DNA of 64,000 nucleotides from Streptomyces virginiae. Its GTDB lineage: Bacteria > Actinomycetota > Actinomycetes > Streptomycetales > Streptomycetaceae. Shown here piece by piece: positions 60,328-64,000 of the stretch (positions within the stretch are counted from its first letter, which is position 1; the number at the start of each line of letters is the position of its first letter). The position numbers and the translations under genes are program-made. The notes under the pieces were generated by a model. The model ran no database searches, was not told the DNA's origin, and was given only the letters and a program-made list of their open reading frames with translations. The stretch covers positions 124,001-188,000 of the forward strand of contig NZ_JOAK01000010.1 of the NCBI RefSeq assembly GCF_000720455.1, in the 5' to 3' direction.

Positions 60328-61652
60328 GCCCCCAGCACGCGCCGCAGGTAGTCGTTGCCGAAGACCCGGTCCGGGTCGAGGCGGTCGCGCAGCGCGGTGA
60401 ACTCGCCGAAGCGCGGGTAGACCCGGGAGAAGTACTCCGCGTCCCGCGTGTGCACCTTGCCCCAGTGCGGACGCCCGCCGTGCGAGGTGAAGATGTGCTC
60501 GGCCGCGGTGAAGTAGGCCTGGTACGGGGTGCCCTTGTACATGTGCACCGCGATGTAGGCCGTGTCCCGCCCGGAGGCCGTGGACAGAGTGATGTCGTCC
60601 GCCGGAGCCGTCCGCACCTCCACCGGGAAGCTGATCCGCAGCCGGGAGCGGTCGACCATCGCGCGCAGCTCGCGCAGCGCCCCGACCACCGCCTCGCGCG
60701 GAAGGGCGTACTCCATCTCCACGAACCGCACCCGGCGCGGGCTGGTGAACACCTTGTACGGGATGTCCGTGTAGGTGCGCGCCGACAGGGCGCGGCTCGC
60801 CACGCGGGCGATGGAGGGGATGGTGGCGGGGACCGCGCGGCCCAGCGAGTTGACGGCCTGGAAGAGGCCGTTGGAGAGCAGCTCGTCCTCGATCCAGCCG
60901 CTCACCGGTCCGGGCGGGGCGGCGGGGCCCTGGCTGCGGTTGTTGCGCTTGGTGTTGCAGTTGCCGGTGTGCGGGAACCAGTAGAACTCGAAGTGCTCGT
61001 TCTCCGCGAAGTGCTCCTCGAACTCGGCGGTCACCCGGTCGAAGCCCATGGGCTCCTCACGGGCGGTCAGGAAGAAGAGCGGCTCCACGGCGAAGGTGAT
61101 CGCGGTGACGATGCCGAGCGCGCCGATGCCCACCCGGGCCGCCGCGAAGACCTCGGGGTTCTCCTTCTCGGAACAGGTCAGCGCGCTGCCGTCGGCCGTG
61201 ACCAGCTCCAGGGCGCGGATCTGGGCGGCGATGGAGGCCGAGTCGCGGCCGGTGCCGTGGGTGCCGGTGCTGGTGGCGCCGGAGACCGTCTGCTCCATGA
61301 TGTCGCCCATGTTGGTGAGCGAGAGGCCCTCTGCGGCGAGGGTCCGGTTGAGGTCCTTCAGGGCCGTGCCCGCCGCCACCGTGACGGTGCCCGCGGCGCG
61401 GTCGATCGACCGGATCCCGGTCAGGGCCTGCGGTCGTACGAGGACCCCGTCGGTCGCGGCGGCCGCGGTGAAGGAGTGGCCGGTGCCGACCGCCTTCACC
61501 CGCAGCCCGTCCTCGGCGGCCCTGCGGACCGCCTCCTGGAGCTCCCCGACCGAGGCCGGGGTCACCACGCGGGTGGGCGTGGCGGTGACGTTGCCCGCCC
61601 AGTTACGCCACGCGGTGGCCGTGCTGCTGTTCCGTGCTGTCGCCGTCCCCAT
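60324..61652 (-). CDS. D-arabinono-1,4-lactone oxidase-family FAD-dependent oxidoreductase
   Basis: A 442-residue flavoenzyme of the VAO family (ALO/GULO branch, also alditol oxidases). The FAD domain begins TPASVGELQEAVRRAAEDGL, with GTGHSFTAAAATDGVLV and the flavin-contact segment SGATSTGTHGTGRDSASIAA. The C-terminal ALO domain carries FEFYWFPHTGNCNTKRNNRS and ends FGNDYLRRVLGA. The usual histidine for covalent flavin attachment lies in the GTGHSFT region. Substrate is an aldonolactone or polyol. It is 50 bases overlapped with the upstream MFS gene, so coexpressed. Confidence 0.88.
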   Translation of the reverse strand: MGTATARNSSTATAWRNWAGNVTATPTRVVTPASVGELQEAVRRAAEDGLRVKAVGTGHSFTAAAATDGVLVRPQALTGIRSIDRAAGTVTVAAGTALKDLNRTLAAEGLSLTNMGDIMEQTVSGATSTGTHGTGRDSASIAAQIRALELVTADGSALTCSEKENPEVFAAARVGIGALGIVTAITFAVEPLFFLTAREEPMGFDRVTAEFEEHFAENEHFEFYWFPHTGNCNTKRNNRSQGPAAPPGPVSGWIEDELLSNGLFQAVNSLGRAVPATIPSIARVASRALSARTYTDIPYKVFTSPRRVRFVEMEYALPREAVVGALRELRAMVDRSRLRISFPVEVRTAPADDITLSTASGRDTAYIAVHMYKGTPYQAYFTAAEHIFTSHGGRPHWGKVHTRDAEYFSRVYPRFGEFTALRDRLDPDRVFGNDYLRRVLGA

Positions 61653-62859
61653 CGGTTGCTGGCTCCTCCCCTTGCGCCGGCCTCGTCAGCCGGCGGTATC
61701 CCGCGAACGCCACCGCCGCCGCGGCCGCCCCCGCCGAGATGGAGACGACGTACCCCGTCCGCGCGCCGGCCGCGTCGACGACCCAGCCGGTCACGGAGGA
61801 CCCCAGCGCGATACCGACCGCGAGGCCGGTGCTGATCCAGGTCATGCCCTCGGTCAGCTTCGCGTGTGGTACGTGCGCCTCGATCAGGGCCATCGTGGTG
61901 ATCATCGTGGGAGCGATGGCGAGGCCCGAGACGAAGAGCGCCACGGCCAGAAACGGAAGGTTCCCGGCCAGTAGGAGGGGGATCATACTCACGGCCATCG
62001 CACATACGCCCAGTACCCAGCGCAGTTCCGTCCGGCCCTTGAGGTGGAGCAGGCCGAAGACGATGCCGGCGAGGCAGGATCCGGCCGCCCAGATGGCCAG
62101 GATGAAGCTTGCGGAGGACTTGTGGCCCTGCTCCTCGGCGAAGGCCAGCGTGGACACGTCGATCGAGCCGAAGATCGCGCCGGTCGCCACGAACGTGGCC
62201 GTCAGGACCTGCAGGCCTGGGGAGCGCAGGGCCGAGGTGCGGTTCCCGTCCTGGGCGCGCGGATGCGGCGCGGGCTCGGTGGCGCGCTGCGCGGTGAGCA
62301 GCCACACGCCGACGAGCAGGCAGACGGCGGCGATCAGCGGACCGGCCTCGGGGAACCAGGTGGTGGACAGTCCGATGGCGAGGATCGGGCCGAAGATGAA
62401 GCACACCTCGTCGACGACGGACTCGAAGGAGTACGCGGTGTGCAGTTCGCGCGGGGAGTCGCGGTAGATGACGGTCCACCGGGCGCGGACCATCGATCCG
62501 ACGCTGGGCACGCAGCCCGCGACGGCCGCGCAGACGAACAGGGTCCAGTCGGGCCAGCCGTTCGCGGCGGCCACCAGCAGCAGGGCGACCGCGGCCACGC
62601 AGATCAGGGTGGCGGGGCGGAGCACCGCCCGCTGCCCGTGCTGGTCCACCAGCCGGGACACCTGCGGGCCGATCACGGCCGCGGCGAGGGCGAGGGTGCC
62701 GGTCAGGGCGCTCGCCATGGCGTAGCGGCCGGTGATCTCGGAGATCATCGTCAGGATGCCGACGCCGACCATGGATATCGGCAGGCGGCCGATCAGGCCG
62801 GCGGCACTGAACCCCTTGGTGCCGGGGGCCGCGAATATCGCGCGGTAGGGACTGGGCAA
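61603..62859 (-). CDS. MFS transporter
   Basis: A 418-residue major-facilitator protein with 12 hydrophobic segments. The first half contains [40 protein letters not shown] (motif A equivalent) and [14 protein letters not shown]; the second half starts near [20 protein letters not shown]. The pattern is that of the actinobacterial efflux-type MFS proteins with the GRLPISM signature. Substrate unknown. Its 3' end overlaps the lactone-oxidase gene by 50 bases. An iron-box-like sequence lies upstream, shared with hemH. Confidence 0.85.
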   Translation of the reverse strand: MPSPYRAIFAAPGTKGFSAAGLIGRLPISMVGVGILTMISEITGRYAMASALTGTLALAAAVIGPQVSRLVDQHGQRAVLRPATLICVAAVALLLVAAANGWPDWTLFVCAAVAGCVPSVGSMVRARWTVIYRDSPRELHTAYSFESVVDEVCFIFGPILAIGLSTTWFPEAGPLIAAVCLLVGVWLLTAQRATEPAPHPRAQDGNRTSALRSPGLQVLTATFVATGAIFGSIDVSTLAFAEEQGHKSSASFILAIWAAGSCLAGIVFGLLHLKGRTELRWVLGVCAMAVSMIPLLLAGNLPFLAVALFVSGLAIAPTMITTMALIEAHVPHAKLTEGMTWISTGLAVGIALGSSVTGWVVDAAGARTGYVVSISAGAAAAAVAFAGYRRLTRPAQGEEPATDGDGDSTEQQHGHRVA

Positions 62860-62947
62860 GGGGGCCCTCCGTAAGGGACGTGATCGGCCCGTACAGGTTA
62901 CGACGGCCGACCGGGCACCGCACGGGAGAGATTCCGCGAACCGGAAC

Positions 62948-62966
62948 TTAGGTTCACCTTACCTGT
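62948..62966. promoter_or_regulatory. IdeR/DmdR-type iron box between MFS and hemH
   Basis: TTAGGTTCACCTTACCTGT matches the 19-base consensus TTAGGTTAGGCTAACCTAA at 13 positions, with both AGGT and ACCT half-sites correctly spaced by seven bases. It lies about 85 bases upstream of the ferrochelatase start and 90 bases upstream of the MFS start, so iron-dependent control of either or both is plausible. Confidence 0.6.
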
Positions 62967-63031
62967 GCCGGTGTCCGCGTCGCGGACAGGGTGGTTCTCT
63001 CCGGAGCGGGCCGGGTGGCAGGATTCGAGGC

Positions 63032-64000
63032 ATGTCAGACCAGCTCCCCCCGCCCGCCGGCGGGCCCGCCGCCCCGTACGACGCCTTGCTGCTGCTGTCC
63101 TTCGGCGGCCCCGAAGGACCCGACGACGTCGTGCCGTTCCTGGAGAACGTCACGCGCGGGCGCGGCATCCCGCGCGAGCGGCTCAAGGAGGTCGGGCAGC
63201 ACTACTTCGGCTTCGGCGGGGTCAGCCCGATCAACGCACAGAACCGCGCGCTGCTGGAGGCGCTGCGCAAGGACTTCGCCGAGCACGGGCTGGACCTACC
63301 GGTCTACTGGGGCAACCGCAACTGGGCCCCGTACCTGACCGACGTGATGCGGGAGATGGCCGCCGACGGACGCCGCCGCATCGCCGTGCTGGCGACCAGC
63401 GCCTACGCCTCGTACTCGGGCTGCCGGCAGTACCGCGAGAACCTCGCCGACGCGCTGGCCACCCTGGCCGAGGAGGGCGTGGAGCCGCCGCGGGTCGACA
63501 AGCTGCGGCACTACTTCAACCACCCCGGCTTCGTGGACCCCATGATCGAAGGCGTGGTGGCGGCGCTCGCGGAACTGCCCGAGGCGGTCCGGGAGGGCGC
63601 GCACCTGGCCTTCACCACGCACTCCATCCCGACCGCCGCCGCGGACACCTCCGGCCCCGTGGAGGACCACACCGGGGGCGGCGAGGGCGGCGCGTACGTC
63701 AAGCAGCACCTCGACGTCGCCAAGGTGATCGCCGACGAGGTGGCCGTGCGGACCGGCGTCGCGCGTCCCTGGAAGCTCGTCTACCAGTCCCGCAGCGGCG
63801 CCCCGCACATCCCGTGGCTGGAGCCGGACATCTGCGACCACCTGGAGGCCCTGCACGCCGAGGGCGCGCCCGCCGTGGTCATGGTGCCCATCGGCTTCGT
63901 CTCCGACCACATGGAAGTCCTGTACGACCTGGACACCGAGGCCACGGCCAAGGCGGCGGAACTGGGCCTGCCCGTCGCGCGTTCGGCGACCGTGGGAGCC
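63032..64000 (+). CDS. hemH: Ferrochelatase / coproporphyrin III ferrochelatase (3' end outside window)
   Basis: The first 323 codons of a heme-synthesis enzyme that inserts iron into coproporphyrin III in actinobacteria (CpfC). The N terminus reads [20 protein letters not shown] and [15 protein letters not shown], and the catalytic histidine lies in [20 protein letters not shown]. The final part includes [18 protein letters not shown] and [20 protein letters not shown], with the conserved glutamate. The gene continues past the window end. The start is fixed by homology ([11 protein letters not shown]). Iron regulation is suggested by the upstream iron box. Confidence 0.95.
   Translation, partial: MSDQLPPPAGGPAAPYDALLLLSFGGPEGPDDVVPFLENVTRGRGIPRERLKEVGQHYFGFGGVSPINAQNRALLEALRKDFAEHGLDLPVYWGNRNWAPYLTDVMREMAADGRRRIAVLATSAYASYSGCRQYRENLADALATLAEEGVEPPRVDKLRHYFNHPGFVDPMIEGVVAALAELPEAVREGAHLAFTTHSIPTAAADTSGPVEDHTGGGEGGAYVKQHLDVAKVIADEVAVRTGVARPWKLVYQSRSGAPHIPWLEPDICDHLEALHAEGAPAVVMVPIGFVSDHMEVLYDLDTEATAKAAELGLPVARSATVGA

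Overview
The window is very GC-rich actinobacterial chromosome. The gene order (GntR regulator, hrdB, secreted trypsin, parE, acetate-type symporter, citrate-synthase pair, parC, two M16 peptidases, M23 peptidase, ptsH, Pat acetyltransferase, thymidine kinase, sseA, sepH, hemH) and the protein sequences place it in Streptomyces, in the core region that in S. coelicolor runs roughly from SCO5817 to SCO5858. Starts are often GTG, genes in operons commonly overlap by 4 bases, and many convergent gene pairs share compact hairpin terminators.

Layout. 1-9,877: end of an ABC permease, a FadR-type regulator, the principal sigma factor hrdB (reading frame broken by an apparent 89-base deletion), a secreted serine protease, a small zinc-ribbon protein, parE, and a DUF485/solute symporter pair. 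9,887-15,867: a CitAB/DcuSR-like two-component system, two divergent citrate-synthase-like genes (one with an N-terminal DNA-binding domain and a clear palindrome between them), and a CobW GTPase. 15,892-27,277: a CAP-domain protein, a coiled-coil/Mrr-nuclease/TerD fusion, parC, an M16 peptidase pair, an M23 peptidase behind a ydaO-type c-di-AMP riboswitch, a GntR regulator, and ptsH with a DasR-type operator. 27,471-32,834: Pat-type protein acetyltransferase, DUF5998, phosphodiesterase and thymidine kinase.

32,844-48,652 looks like a lineage-specific block of membrane, stress and sugar-oxidation genes: DUF2254, GH15 hydrolase, CPA1-type antiporter, cytochrome bd oxidase (cydAB), glucose-dehydrogenase-like SDR, GMC oxidoreductase, cyclase-fold hydrolase, a gluconokinase/aldose-1-epimerase fusion, DUF7144, ClC channel, SHOCT and DUF6325 proteins. 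A tRNA-Cys follows. Directly abutting it is a tightly overlapping operon (48,961-54,695) plus a divergent MFS exporter, which reads as a small, NRPS-free metallophore system: divergent SbnA/cysteine-synthase-like PLP enzyme, GHMP (PduX-like) kinase, DUF364 heavy-metal-chelation-type protein, FecE/FecCD/FecB-type importer, with a Zur/Fur-like palindrome between the importer and the exporter. This is the best candidate for an undescribed system here.

56,108-64,000 returns to conserved Streptomyces order: VOC protein, sulfurtransferase, sepH, a proline-rich membrane protein, an aldonolactone oxidase, an MFS transporter and the start of ferrochelatase, the last two separated by an IdeR/DmdR-like iron box.

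All functional calls come from reading the sequence and from family knowledge; no database search was run.
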